A stretch of DNA of 64,000 bases from Lithodes maja (Eukaryota; Arthropoda; Malacostraca; Decapoda; Lithodidae), in the NCBI GenBank assembly GCA_037953745.1, contig JBAKBP010007094.1, positions 1 through 64,000 of the forward strand. Reading direction: 5' to 3'. Shown piece by piece: positions 32,767 through 45,120 of the stretch (position 1 is the stretch's first letter; each line of letters begins with the position of its first letter). The notes beneath the pieces are model-generated. The model saw only the letters and a list, made by a program, of their open reading frames with translations, did no database searches and was not told where the DNA came from. The position numbers were made by a program, and so were the translations under genes.

Positions 32767-33336
32767 AAACAACAACGGGGCTGCTCGGCCAGGCAGCCTA
32801 GGGAACTACTACCACTATCCCTTAAACAACAACGGGGCTGCTCGGCCAGGCAGCCTAGGGAACTACTACCACTATCCCTTAAACAACAACGGGGCTGCTC
32901 GGCCAGGCAGCCTAGGGAACTACTACTACTATCCCTTAAACAACAATGGGGCTGCTCGGCCAGGCAGCCTAGGGAACTACTACTACTATCCCTTAAACAA
33001 TAACGGGGCTGCTCGGCCAGGCAGCCTAGGGAACTACTACTACTATCCCTTAAACAACAACGGGGCTGCTCGGCCAGGCAGCCTAGGGAACTACTACCAC
33101 TATCCCTTAAACAACAACGGGGCTGCTCGGCCAGGCAGCCTAGGGAACTACTACTACTATCCCTTAAACAACAACGGGGCTGCTCGGCCAGGCAGCCTAG
33201 GGAACTACTACTACTATCCCTTAAACAACAACGGGGCTGCTCGGCCAGGCAGCCTAGGGAACTACTACTACTATCCCTTAAACAACAACGGGGCTGCTCG
33301 GCCAGGCAGCCTAGGGAACTACTACTACTATCCCTT
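32767..33336 (+). repeat. 57-bp minisatellite, ten copies, made of a LINE 3' end
   Basis: Units start every 57 bp (32767, 32824, ... 33280) and are almost identical. Each contains CGGGGCTGCTCGGCCAGGCA followed by GCCTAGGGAAC, which is the 3' terminus of the LINE at 15252-23899 (GGGGCTGTTCGGCCAGGCAG). Then come ACTACTAC and a short linker with AACAACAAC. Because 57 is divisible by three, an open frame of 19-residue repeats runs through it; this is not evidence for a protein. Confidence 0.95.
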
Positions 33337-34270
33337 TGAAGGAGACAATTTCGTGTACATAACCTTGTGCATGGGAAATTTAACCCTTTCAGTATTCAAC
33401 AGTGCTATTTATTTTATATCCAGGCTAACATGGACGATTTTATTCAGCTTAAGAAAAACTACGGGCGATCGATTGGGGTATACATTATCTAAACAATTTC
33501 TCTAACTCCCACCTAACTAACTAATTACTTTAACGAACCTCATTAACATCTCATACTGTTAGCCAGAGTATATTTATAATGATTCATAATACTGCATCAA
33601 TGGCCCAAAACAAAAGACATATATAGTTCACAGCAATATGCAAATGAGACAATTAACATACAACTAATTCAACTAAAGTGTAATCTATTTATTTCATGGA
33701 AAACCAGTCAACTATTATGAATATGTATATTTCTTTAAAATGTTGAATTATTATAGTGAATAATTATATTAGCCTGCATCATTATGAAAACAATCACATT
33801 AAAGATAAATATCCTAGTTTAAATTATAGAGAAAGGCCATCTCTTATGATACTGGATGTGCAGTTTCTTACAATAAGTCATGGTCCTGCTAATTTAATTT
33901 ATTATGCAAGTAATTTTGTACATAATTTTATTGAATAATGAAATTTATATTAAATACGTAATTTACTGAGTACAATTGAATGCAAAACAAACTGTAGTTT
34001 TAGGAGGGTTCTGGACCAAGATTTCATGACATTCGCCTCATTAGTTTGGCGATGTTAAGACCTTTCTTGGCTTCAAGGTGTCGATCTACTCTTGGCGAGC
34101 GATAACGAGCCAGTAATATGGAGCAGCCTGCCATCGGCCGGGCATTCTCCTACCGAACAAATATATAATTTGAGGGTATTCTTTTAAGGTTGATGTATCT
34201 CTAGGGACGAAACTACAATACAAATAATTATAATATTGATGACAAATATATACATTCATAATTAAACAAA
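33337..34270. other. no gene seen
   Basis: AT-rich DNA without domain-bearing frames. A TTAACCCTTTCAG string near 33390 resembles a piggyBac-type end but no partner was found. Confidence 0.5.
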
Positions 34271-34590
34271 GCCGCGGCGGTCGAGTGGAGAGCGTGCTCA
34301 CGTGTGAATCTGTTTGATCTGGGTTCGATCCCAGCCAAGGGGGACATTTAGTGGGTGTGGTAGTACGTCCTAGCGTGTTTCACATGCTTACACCCAGTTG
34401 GGGGCCACCTCGACGACGTATACAGACTAATAACACACATAACAAAGACACTCCAACAGCTTCCTCTCTCTCAAACACTCCTTCTCCACTCTCTACACTC
34501 TTCAGAAAATAGGGAAAATAGAAACTAGCTACGAGGTGCCGTTGTAAAGGCTCTTCTCCCTCATTACCTTCACCTGACCTGACTTACTAG
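34271..34590 (+). mobile_element. tRNA-derived SINE, second family
   Basis: The head at 34271-34340 has an A-box-like GGCGGTCGAGTGGAGAGCG and a perfect B box GGGTTCGATCCC. A body of about 200 bp follows (GTGGTAGTACGTCCTAGCG, CCACCTCGACGACG). It ends near a CACCTGACCTGAC stretch. Head and body differ from the SINE at 1379-1616. The tRNA fold is imperfect, so it is not a tRNA gene. Confidence 0.7.
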
Positions 34591-35720
34591 ATAGATATAC
34601 GTGTATAAATTATTATGAACAAGTTCCATGATAATTGAAAAATGACTGATATAATTTGACAATACTCACCAAGGAAGGTGACAGTAGAAGTGGACCAGCT
34701 GGTTGGATGAGCCATGGAAGGTCATGGACGTTATGTTGGATTATCTTCAGTTTGATTGTCTTGGTAATCACAAAACTTGGTTCTTTAGGTCACTCGAAGG
34801 TTTCAATAGGTTATAGCCTAATTATCATCGTTTTAGTTCATTATTTTATCAATATTTTCAAACACCATAGAGTCAATTATGTATAGTTTCGGTATGTACT
34901 TTCCATTGTAGTCTATATGTCTTATGTTTTTATTTATTTATCTTTTGTTTTTCTATGTGAGTGGGGGAGACAAAAGGCAGAACTACTTGTAGCGATTGCC
35001 TTCCCGAGAGTTGAAAGAGTGACAGGGCCAAAATCAAGGGATGTTCGAGCCAAAATGACTGGGCACATTGAGTTTGAAGCATTTTAAGTCATAGGAAGAG
35101 GGAAAGATTGATTCTGGGAGAGAGTTCCAGAGCTCAGCTGTAGAATAGAAGAACGACAGAGAATAACATTTCACTCTTGAGTTGGAGAGTTGCACAGAGT
35201 AGGGGTGGGATTGTGCTGCAAGACGGGTACTACGTACCCTACGTAGAGAAGAGCACTGGGAGAGCTTTGAGGAACACTGACTATTGTAGCAGCGATAAAA
35301 TAGCGAGAGAGATGCAACATTGCGGTGAAAAGAGAGATTGCAGAGAGTTGGTGAGTGGACAGGAGTTAATTATACGAAAGGCTTTCCTTTCTACCTTGTC
35401 AAGGAGTGCGGTGTGAGAGGATCCCCCCCACACATGTGAACAATACTCAATACAAGGACGCACTGTGCCCCTGTACAGAGCAAGAAGCATTGCAGGGGTA
35501 AAGAACCCCTTGACGAGGTTGAGCACACCCCGCTTCTGGGAGGCTGCCCTAGCAAGACTGGTAATATGGTCCTTCCAAGAGAGAGCAGATGAAAAAGAGA
35601 CACCGAGAATATTAAGTGAAGATGAGGGATTGATTTTTGTATTGTTGAAGTATAAGGGATAGTCTTCTAGGAGTTCCCGACGGGTAGTAAGATGGAAAAA
35701 TTGGGTTTTGGAAGCATTAA

Positions 35721-35942
35721 CCCTTTTGCGCACCTCTGGACGCGATTGCATCCTTACAGGGATACTTTAAAATCTTGTGATTATCAAGGGTGTTTAGAAA
35801 CCTTTAGTTTAATTACTTCATCCTCTGCAGTTGTCTTTGAGCGAGTTGTGGGCAGAAAACTAATTTTGGAGAGGTAAATATCAGATTTAGATAATTTTAT
35901 TTCTGAATACTTAATTAACGGTAACCCTTGGACCTGAAAGGG
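35721..35942. mobile_element. small TTAA-type MITE, copy 2
   Basis: It is 222 bp between TTAA at 35717-35720 and 35943-35946, with ends CCCTTTTGCGCACC and CCCTTTCAGGTCC. It is homologous to 13642-13866 in inverse orientation and inserted in the LINE RT region. Confidence 0.85.
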
Positions 35943-36429
35943 TTAACAAGCAACAAGATTTTCTCTGCCCCAATTGGAAATGGTAGTTAGATCAGAAGAT
36001 AAGTGTTTTGTGGCTTCATTATGTTTGTTTTTGAGGGATTGCTGGCTGGGGCGTTTTGGAAAACTAATTGAGTAGTGTAAGGTAGAGTCATCTGTGTATG
36101 AATGGATGGGATTGAAGGTGCAGTTGAGAAGATCATTTGTGAAAATTAGAAAAAGAATGGGTGATAGGATAGAGCCCTGAGGAACACCGGAATTGATAGG
36201 ATGAGGAAGTGAGCGATGGCTGCTGTCCACATCCGCAGCTATGGAACGGCCAGAAAGGAAATTAGAGACAAAGCCACAAATGGAGGGATAGAAACCGAAA
36301 GAGTGTAGTTTAGAAATTAAAGATTTGTGCCAGACTCTATCGAAGGCCTTCGATATGTCTAGTGTCGAAAGGACGATGACCAAGAGTTAGTAAGGTATGA
36401 AAGAAGATCACCAGTAGAGCAACCCTTAA

Positions 36430-36909
36430 CCCTTCCAGCCCGGGCAGCATGTTAAAATGACACCTCGGCAGATGGGCAGGAACCCGGGCAGCATGTTAAA
36501 CTCCGTAAGCTTGAAAGCCAATTCAGCTTGGTCTGAACGCCGTGCGTCCGACGTATGTAAACAAAGCCGATCGTTGCGTCACCGCACCTCTGAAAACAAT
36601 AAGGAGACGTCGGATCAATGTTATTGTTGTGACGTCAGACGAAATTAGTATCTGAAAAGCTCCGATATTGTCAACATCGCGGTAAAATTCGCTCCACTGA
36701 AATCGTCATCACAACTGAACCAGTTGACTCACACAGCTCTACTCAACGCCAGTCTACAGATTGAAAACCGCACTACGTTTATAGATGCGTGAGAAATTTC
36801 TAGCAGTTAAAATAAACAAAAATACGGTAGCCTAGGCCTAGACGTTTTTCGGCCACATCGCACGGGTACCCCGCACTGTCATTAGGAGGACTAGCCCGGG
36901 CCCAGAGGG
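36430..36909. mobile_element. TTAA-type MITE inside LINE RT
   Basis: It is 480 bp between TTAA at 36426-36429 and 36910-36913, with ends CCCTTCCAGCCCGGGCAG and CCCTCTGGGCCCGGGCTAG. It is related to 26650-27453 and provides that copy's empty site. Confidence 0.85.
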
Positions 36910-37270
36910 TTAAGGAAGCCATACTGGCGATCTGAGAGCAGATTATGAGAAGATAAATGCTTAAGAAATTTGAAAGCAAGAATAGTTTAAAAAACTTTAT
37001 AGATACAAGAGATGAGAGCAATTGAATGATAGCTGAAGGGTTGAAAGCGGTCACCCCTCTTTGGGACAGGCTGAATGAGAGCAAGCTTCCAGCAACAAGG
37101 GAAGATGTTAGAGGAGAGACAGAGACGAAAGAGTTTGCCTAGACAGGATGTCAGCACTGAAGCACAGTTTTTTAGTACAACAGGAGAAATACAGTCCGGG
37201 CCGTACGCCTAATATTAAGCCAACTGTACCGTACACTGCTTTAGAGCATAACAACACTGATTGATATTAA

Positions 37271-37750
37271 CACCTTTTTGGCGGGCTAGGCGGTTTATTT
37301 ATATGTACCGCCCAGCGGGGTGTTTTTAGCCAAAATAGGGCTGTTTACGTGATCATTTTCATGCCTAAATAAGACCCAGAGCGTAAAACAAGTATCTATC
37401 CCTGAAAGGGCATAAACAGAGCTTTCCAATGACACCATAACGATCCTTTTATGATGGCTAGTTTCCTTGCAACAACCGCACAACGCGAGTGCAAAAAGCA
37501 TGTAATTCGGCACATTCCCCATACAATTCTGTATATAGCGAGTGAGAGAGGGAGGGAGGAGGTGGGATTCGTGTCAGTAGGTTCGCCGCGGTGGTCTGGA
37601 GCAGTCATACGCTCGCTACTCTCCTGCCACCACTTGTCTCTTTCTCTCAGCAACATTACGTGCTGAAATTGCCACACGACCTATGTCGAGCGCCGCCAGA
37701 TAGTCCAGATTTATTATACTCGACTTATGTTGCGCGCCGACACTTAGGGG
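37271..37750. mobile_element. TTAA-flanked MITE
   Basis: It is 480 bp between TTAA at 37267-37270 and 37751-37754. The ends are CACCTTTTTGGCGGGC and CCCCTAAGTGTCGGCGCGC. Only one copy is present, so the boundaries rest on TTAA and partial end symmetry. Confidence 0.5.
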
Positions 37751-37816
37751 TTAATAACCATATCAGTTCAATGTCTTATCGTTGTCACTGATCAGTGAAG
37801 ACAATAATAATAATTG

Positions 37817-38333
37817 GGCGGGTGCCCAACCCCGAAAGGGTTGAAATAGGGGAGCTATCCCCCCGCCAAAGGCGGCTTTCTAGGGCCTTTCCTAGCTGAT
37901 GCTGAGAGGATTGGGTTCTAGTCATGTGGTGATGGGCTGGTCTATCAGAGTGAGAACTGAGCGATCTCTGCCATACCCATAGCTTACTCTGACTGTTCCT
38001 TTTAATTATATATTTTCTAGATCTCAAGTGACGGCGTCTCTTCCGTGGATTGACCTCTCAATCTACCAAGATTGGAAGCCAAAGTGTCACATTTTTCCTT
38101 TGCCCCTCAATTTTCTCTTCATAATTGCTGAGGGGCACAGGGCCCTGGGTGGGTCTTTGGTTTCCTGGGCGTTTCCGCACCCTCCTCCGCTCCCCGCCAT
38201 GGAGTGGCTTCGGTTACCCAGGCTTTATTGTGGTCGGCAGGGAGGGTTCTGTGGGGGCGCTCGGTTATGCCCTTGGCCTTGCTCGGGGCCTTGGGGCTGT
38301 TCGGCCAGGCAGCTTGGGGAACAACAACAACAA
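37817..38333 (+). mobile_element. non-autonomous LINE derivative, copy 2
   Basis: It is closely similar to 2966-3536, starting GGGCGGGTGCCCAACCCCGA and ending GGGGCTGTTCGGCCAGGCAG then an (AAC)n tail. It lacks the duplicated AACCTAGAAGTTGGC segment of copy 1. No clear target duplication can be read because the flanks are AT-rich. Confidence 0.8.
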
Positions 38334-38880
38334 CATAATCATTTGATATGTATAATGCTTTTCTCATTCAGGATTCTGTGTTCGTGTTTTTTTTTTTTTG
38401 TAAATACTTACACAAGTTTCCGTTTCTATTTTTTCCCAGTTATTAAAATACCATTATCACTAATATACCATCACAATAGCAACACCATATCATTATCAAC
38501 CAATTTAACAATTTATGTGTGCATGATTTGTCCATTATAATTAAACATTTAAGACAAACCCTATGTTGATAATGTATGTTATCGTTGCCAGGACACTAGA
38601 TAACGCCACGTCCAATCTGTACTAACTGACATCCCATTATCTGAAGAAAAAATACAAATAAATACTTAAATATATACATAATAATACAAAACTATATTGT
38701 ACCAACATACAGATATTCAACATGCTATACTTCAAAAAATATTATGTGCAGTATACCGATATATATATAAAGCTCATGTCTTCTAGATTGTACTGTACAA
38801 CAATTGTCAACGTAAATTTCTAAATAATGAAATCAGAAGCAAACTTATACTCAGTAAATCTATCCCTATATATATATTTA

Positions 38881-39212
<332 letters not shown>

Positions 39213-39408
39213 TTTTTTTTTTTTTTTTGCTAGACACCCTAATTTGTGATAAAAGGTGACCGTGAACTTTAGGCGTTTGTCAGGAATTGCTAGGTCAAGT
39301 TGCCCGGGCTGCATATTTCCGAAGTCGAGACTAGTATATATCATAGGGGAAATTAGGACCAATCAGAGGCCGCAGTGGCAGTGACGTCACCCACAAGGGG
39401 AGGAGCCA

Positions 39409-39440
<32 letters not shown>

Positions 39441-39889
39441 GGGTGAGGAGCCTGCCTGCCTCTCGTTTGTTTATCTCTCTCTCTGGTAAATAGAAGTCAC
39501 CTAGTATAACAAGTTATCAATATTTATTCGCATAGTATCTGTCTAGATTAAATAAGCATCCAGAGTACAATATGTTATTCCCATTAATTATGGTTTTACT
39601 TGAAAAGCAATGAGTAAACAATGGACATTTTGCGATTCTGGCATCTTTCGTCCCAAGATTTGAGGAGGAGGGTGTTGCCAGTTCTCCTTAGACAGTTAAA
39701 TTGTTTCAAATAGTTCCTGTTTTATTTATCATTATCATTTAAATTTACAGTCATGCACAACGTAAATAAACTATAAATGGTCACTTTTCACTTTCTCTCT
39801 CCGCATATGTAATGATCTCATTCCATAATATTATGTATGTAGGCCTACAGATGTATGTCTGTATGTATGGATGTATGTATGTATGTATA

Positions 39890-39950
39890 TACTCAGGCAC
39901 ATACCCCATAGCTGGGGGTGGCTGAATCGAGACATAGACTAAGGGAATAA
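39890..39950 (-). mobile_element. RTE-like LINE 3' tail fragment
   Basis: CTCAGGCACATACCCCATAGC plus an adjacent GTATGTATGT run are the diverged 3' end and microsatellite tail of the 5890-8745 family. Confidence 0.55.
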
Positions 39951-40447
39951 GTAAAGATCAATGATAGGAGAGAAAGTGATAGATTGATATGAAGGGAATA
40001 ACAACATTCACAATTATATCTCATCGTACATCTGGAATCACAGTCCAACCTTACAGGTCAGTGTAACCTTTATGCCAAATGTCTCACTGCATATCGTATG
40101 GTTTCTTTATGTTCAGCGCCTTTCACGATAAAAATCGTTAATATTAGAGAACAGGCTGATTGAACTCATTGTTTTTTTGCTTAAAATCATTATTTGTTGT
40201 GTTCCCAGTGTCTTGATCAGGATTATTTGTAACATTGTGCTTTATTTAAAAATGACATATTATATTGGCTTAAAGTACCGAGGGCGGAACAATATTGTAC
40301 CGCCCTGGATATAATGGGGTTAAGAGGTGTTCAAGTAGCCCTAACCACTACTGTACTTATATAAATATTCATTAACATTGTCACATCATAACATATCGAC
40401 TACAATAAAAGTAATATTTAGCAAAATATAGAAATAGCTGTCATACA

Positions 40448-40545
40448 TAAGAATAAAAGAAAATGGGAGTCTACAGAAAGTCGATTGGCTCACACAAGGC
40501 AGATCCCCTTCACACCCAACCCTAATAATAAGGCCTAAGTAGTCT
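40448..40545 (-). mobile_element. CR1-like LINE 3' fragment
   Basis: AAAATGGGAGTCTACAGAAA and CAAGGCAGATCCCC match the 3' UTR of the LINE at 41039-42660. Confidence 0.6.
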
Positions 40546-40949
40546 ATAGGCCTAGGCCCAACTCACTAACACGTATCGTATAATTATATAGCCTACTAAT
40601 TAGCCTTTGGCTCTACCTTATGCACTTAAACCATTAACTATTTCATAACATTTGATGCTTAATATATTTTGTACTATCTGATAATGTTAATGTGTTAATG
40701 ACATTTAAAATAAAGTAATGTATAGGCTATGTATATACTGTATATATAACCCTTTAGATATATGAGTGACTTAAGTTCCTTCTTGAAATTATCAGCACAG
40801 GTTAACTGCTTAAGTGTCACAGGAATCAATATAGTTCGCCAGTGAAATAATATTGTGCCTTCTAAAATTGTCAAGGAATTTCTGTCCATGGTTGTGCAAT
40901 ACGCGTAATACGGTAGGCTACTCTTATTTACTCATAACCATAACAATAA

Positions 40950-41022
40950 CAGTATATTGAGTCGGCTACCCCCAAAATGGGGATTGGGCCTGAGCATATA
41001 GATAGATAGATAGATAGATAAC
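40950..41022 (+). mobile_element. RTE-like LINE 3' tail fragment
   Basis: GAGTCGGCTACCCCCAAAAT, GGGGATTGGGCCTGAGCATA and (TAGA)n equal the 3' end of the 5890-8745 LINE in the opposite orientation. It is a dead-on-arrival insertion. Confidence 0.8.
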
Positions 41023-41038
41023 ATAGCACAATCATAAT

Positions 41039-42660
41039 AAGAACATAAGAACATAAGAAAATGGGAGTCTGCAGAAAGCCGATTGGCCCAAGCAAGGCAG
41101 ATCCCTGTCCCACACAACCCCAATTACAAAGCCCAATTATAGGCTCAACACTCTAATACCCTGAGGATCATCTTACCAAAACGGTTAGAGATTAACGCAG
41201 GATTACGGGGGTCTGCAGAGCGCTGATTGGCCCAACCCTGCTGATCCCCCTTCACACCCAACCCTTCTCGTCCATATGCTTATCCAATTTTATCTTAAAG
41301 CTCCCTATCGTTTTTAATCCCACTATAGCACCTGGTAGTCCATTCCACCCATCTACAACTCTGTTACCAAACCAATATTTGCCTATATCTTTTCTGAAAC
41401 GAAATTTATCTAATTTGAAACCATTGGTACGAGTTCTTTCGCTATCACTGAGCTTTAGTACATTTGTCATGTTCCCTTTGTTAATCCCACTAACCCACTT
41501 GAACACCTCTATCATTATCCCCTCTAACTCTGCGTCTCTCTAACGAATGTAAGCCTAATTTCTTCAACCTTTCTTTATACGGAAGATTTCTAATATTATG
41601 GATCATTTTTGTCATTCTACGTTGTACTCTCTCCAATGAATCTATGTCCATTCTGTAATAAGGACACCAAAATTGAACAGCATAATCCATATGGGGTCTC
41701 ACTAATGACAAGTAAAGTTTTAAGATAACATCAGCAGTTCTGTTACTCACACTCCTAGAGATGAACCCGAGAATCCTGTTTGCCTTGTTTCGAACGCTTA
41801 TACACTGTTGTCTAGGCTTCAAATCATTGCTAACAAACACACCTAGATCTTTCTCACAATTCGAGTTTTCTAATTCCACATTAGCTAGTTTATATTTAAC
41901 ATTTGTATGCATCTTCCCTATCTTTAATACCTTGCATTTGTCAATGATAAACTTCATCTGCCAATTTACTGACCATTCGTGTAAGGTATCTAGATCCCTT
42001 TGGAGGCACTCTATATCTCTATCTGAATCAATTGTTCTCCCCATTTTGGTATCGTCTGCAAATTTACTTATCCTACTAGTTATACCTAAATCTAGGTCAT
42101 TTATGTATATAACAAACAACAGAGGACCTAATACAGATCCCTGGGGGACACCACTTTTGACTGCTCCCCATTCTGACTTCGTACCATTTATGCTGACTCT
42201 CTGCTTCCTACCAATTAGCCATGACCTAATCCATCCCAACAACGCCCCACCTATTCCATGCGCCTCAACCTTTCTCATCAATCTCTCATGGGGGACTCTG
42301 TCGAAAGCTTTACTGAAATCTAAATATATTATATCATATGACTTGTCATTATCTACTGCTTCATATACCTCTGAGAAAAAACTAAGCAAATTAGTAAGGC
42401 AAGAACGTCCCTGAGTGAATCCATGCTGAGAAGAATTTATTAAATTAAATGTATCTAAGTGGTTTCTAATTTTACTAGCAATAATTGACTCTAGTAGCTT
42501 TCCTATGATTGATGTAAGACTAATGGGACGGTAATTGGATGCTATTGATTTGTCACCTTTTTTGAAGATCGGAACTACGTTTGCAAACTTCCAAGCTTCT
42601 GGAACTATACCTGTCTCCAATGACTTGTTAAATAAAAATGTTAATGGGTAATAATGTATC
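41039..42660 (-). pseudogene. CR1-like LINE, 5'-truncated, one frameshift
   Basis: A 376-codon minus-strand ORF (42620-41490) carries the reverse transcriptase: IPEAWK-like entry, YRPISLTSIIGKLLE, YLDFSKAFDRVPHERL, SGVPQGSVLGPLLFVIYIND and KFADDTK. The thumb region with LGVFVSNDLKPRQQC follows. A frameshift near 41500-41515 leads to the C-terminal piece with IEVFKWVSGINKGNM and FGNRVVDGWNGLP. The 3' UTR ends in TTCTTATG-type octamer repeats at about 41039-41056, the hallmark CR1 tail. The rest of the protein and the endonuclease are absent. One frame lesion suggests moderate age. Confidence 0.8.
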
Positions 42661-42913
42661 CTTAATGTAGTTAATATTTGAAAAAACTTGTTATACTAGG
42701 TGACTTACTTCTTCTATTTACCAGAGAGAGAGAGAAACCAAAGAGAGGCAGGCAGGCTCCTCACCCAGAGAGAGAGAGAGAGAGAGAGAGTGACAGACAG
42801 ACTGGCTCCTCCCCTTGTGGGTGACGTCACTGCCACTGCGGCCTCTGATTGGTCCTAATTTCCCCTATGATATACACTAGTCTCGACTTCGGAAATATGC
42901 GCCCGGGCTTGAC

Positions 42914-43008
42914 ATCTACCAATAACATTTTGACAGTCCTTCCTCGATGCGCCGACCCTTTGATCAACAGCCGACGCTCTACTGACTGTGCTATGGCTCG
43001 TATATATA
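42914..43008 (-). mobile_element. tRNA-derived SINE fragment
   Basis: The minus-strand head has GAGCCATAGCACAGTCAGTA, then GAGCG (A box) and a B-box-like GTCGGCGCATCGAGG. It continues with GTTATTGGTAGATGTC, similar to TATTGGCAGATGTC in the SINE at 1379-1616. It is truncated. Confidence 0.6.
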
Positions 43009-43377
43009 TATATATATGTGTGTGGGTGGGTGTGTGAGTGTGAGAGAGAGAGAGAGAGTAGTGAGATGGAGGGGGATGATAATAATGGAAAGTAAGGAGA
43101 ACAGGATAAGTAAGGAGATGCGATTATAAGATTATACAAGTAGAAGGGAAAACAATAGTGCTTGATCCAGAAATTGTCGCGAAAAGCAGAAACAAACAAA
43201 TATCACAAAGCAAATGACCGTAAGCCATAATAAGCAATTAAATCAACGCTCATGTAATGCGGATAAAATCAAAACATTAACAAACGAAGAAAGACCAATA
43301 AAACACAATAATTCCAAACTTAGATATGTACAGTCTGGGACTAATGTCGTGGTATGGAGCTTAAGCCATCCATTAAT

Positions 43378-43560
43378 GCCCTCTGACGGTAGCATTCGAT
43401 GCAATCCGAGATATGATGTCTTTACCTCTCCATAGATGGTTCTGTTCGACACATCGAAGTAGCGCCAAAAGTAAGTGAGAAACTTCCTGTTTCTTGGTGG
43501 ATTACGACCTCACACACACACATACACTACTTCATAATTTGAATGTATGGAATATAAATG
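43378..43560 (-). repeat. dispersed repeat, copy 1
   Basis: The reverse complement matches 52530-52725: GTAATCCACCAAGAAACAG, GTTTCTC, TTACTTTTGGCGCTAC, CCATCTATGGAGAG and ATATCTCGGATT, with a GT run at the outer side. The class is not identified. Confidence 0.7.
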
Positions 43561-45120
43561 CTAAAAGGAAGCTAAAATGCACTGGGTATCCATGACAGAT
43601 GTAACAGGCACACATTTCAGAGTTAGAAGTGGCGTGTGTAATTTCCCTTTATAAGTAATATATCGGTATATATCCCTATACACAGTAGTTTATTCATGCG
43701 AATAATATAACCAATAATGGGTTTATATAGTATAGGTCGTTAAATGCGGTATTGCTAGCGCCAATAATTTGTATATAAAATCGAGATTAGGTTACTAACA
43801 ATGCAACACAAATATTGTAACTGAATATGGTATGGTTCATAGGAATGACGCGGTGTAATGTAACATTAATTAAAACACAAACTATATTAAATTAATATAA
43901 TGTCGAGGAAAACTAGAAGGTAACAATTAAAGGATTACCTATACAAATATGAATATACAGTATATACTGTATTAAAGCAATATGGCGATATATTTAATTC
44001 CATCATTACATACAGTAAATTGTGTTGAAGATCCCTCCGCCCAACCTTGGCCTGTATCACACCACCCTTCGATCATCCCGACGACTTTTATATTATTTAA
44101 AGAATACTACTACAAACGTTAATATGTTTCACTATTTCATATCTCCTTCACCAGAGTTTGATCGTAGTGGAATAAATAAAATACATATGTTATTCCTATA
44201 CCGTCTAAATCTCATATCTTTAATGAGGAGAGTGAAATTTTATGAAACGCTCCTAAGCAAGGAGAAAATTACTATAGCTCTTTTAGTACTTTAGGATGTG
44301 GGAAGATAACGTAAACATCCAATGATTCATAGGTCAAACTAGGTCTTATTAAAACCTTTCCTTCCATGGATACTTTATAATGATGTATAATAACAGAAAA
44401 TAGCAAAAATAAAGCATGAGATTGATTTAGGGATTACCGAAACGTTTAAACAGCTTCCCAGACTGTAATAAGGTAGTTAAACTATTTGTATGCGAAGAAT
44501 AAACAGCCTAGTTATGTAAATTGTGTATATTATACAGCATACCTCTAATTGTTTAGAGGCTTGCTAATCATCGGGCCTAGTCAGTATTTAATAATATTGA
44601 ATAGCTTTTCATAGTAACTATTGTATGCAAGGTTTCATAAGCCATCTCCACCACATTAAATCCAGTGCCCACGAGAACTCCTTGAAACAAATATTTGTGT
44701 TAGCTGTTCTAGTTATGTCTTTGCTTAGCAGGTCAAGCATCCTTGCTTTACCAGTTAATTAATCTGAATGATAGTAGGTTGTATTTTCTATCATGTTAAG
44801 ATTATTAGCTTACAAAATAAAATGTGTATTTATAAAACACTTTTTTGAACTTTCCACTTATATAAAATCGAGAATATTATCTTTCCACTATAAAGGGCAA
44901 CTTGACCAGTTCATTACTTATTATAAAATGCATGCTGCCTAATAATGAACATCTTGTTACACGAGAGGAATCTTCATAAAATCAAGATGTACAGACTACA
45001 TTTTTTTTTTCTTTGACTCTCTGGGTAATATAAGCTGCCCATGTTGACCAGCCAAACACTATAATCTATTTGTTTTATAAATATCTCTCCAACACCAAAC
45101 ACCTCCAATTAAATTAATAA
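43561..45120. other. no gene seen
   Basis: AT-rich sequence. Open frames up to 90 codons have no domain and no start context of note. Confidence 0.5.

Larger units (their letters stand above)
34895..37210 (-). pseudogene. decayed Jockey/CR1-like LINE, split by two TTAA MITEs
   Basis: Minus-strand pieces of one reverse transcriptase. Near 37.2 kb is GPDCISPVVLKNC. In ORF 36383-35943 are LDISKAFDRVWHKSL, SGVPQGSILSPILF and YTDD at the active site, where YADD is usual. In ORF 35751-35281 are LNILGVSFSSALSWKDHI and VRPCIEYCSHVWGG. Downstream, AELWNSLPESIFPSSYDL is readable around 35.1 kb, and a 3' UTR reaches about 34.9 kb. The MITEs at 35721-35942 and 36430-36909 interrupt it at TTAA; without them the reading runs through. 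Several stops and shifts remain. The same family's 3' end is at 51735-52310. Confidence 0.75.
39294..42913. mobile_element. inverted-repeat element with ~230-bp arms
   Basis: The arm 39294-39522 matches the reverse complement of 42687-42913: GCATATTTCCGAAGTCGAGA, the GTGGGTGACGTCACTGCCAC block, CT/GA runs and CTAGTATAACAAGTT. The outer tips read GTCAAG then CCCGGGC. No target duplication was found. The interior has a CR1-like LINE, two short LINE tails and AT-rich DNA, and no transposase. Confidence 0.65.

Noticed and set aside
32767..33336. CRISPR-like array
   Set aside because: The 57-bp units are directly adjacent and near-identical with no variable spacers, in eukaryotic DNA; it is a minisatellite.
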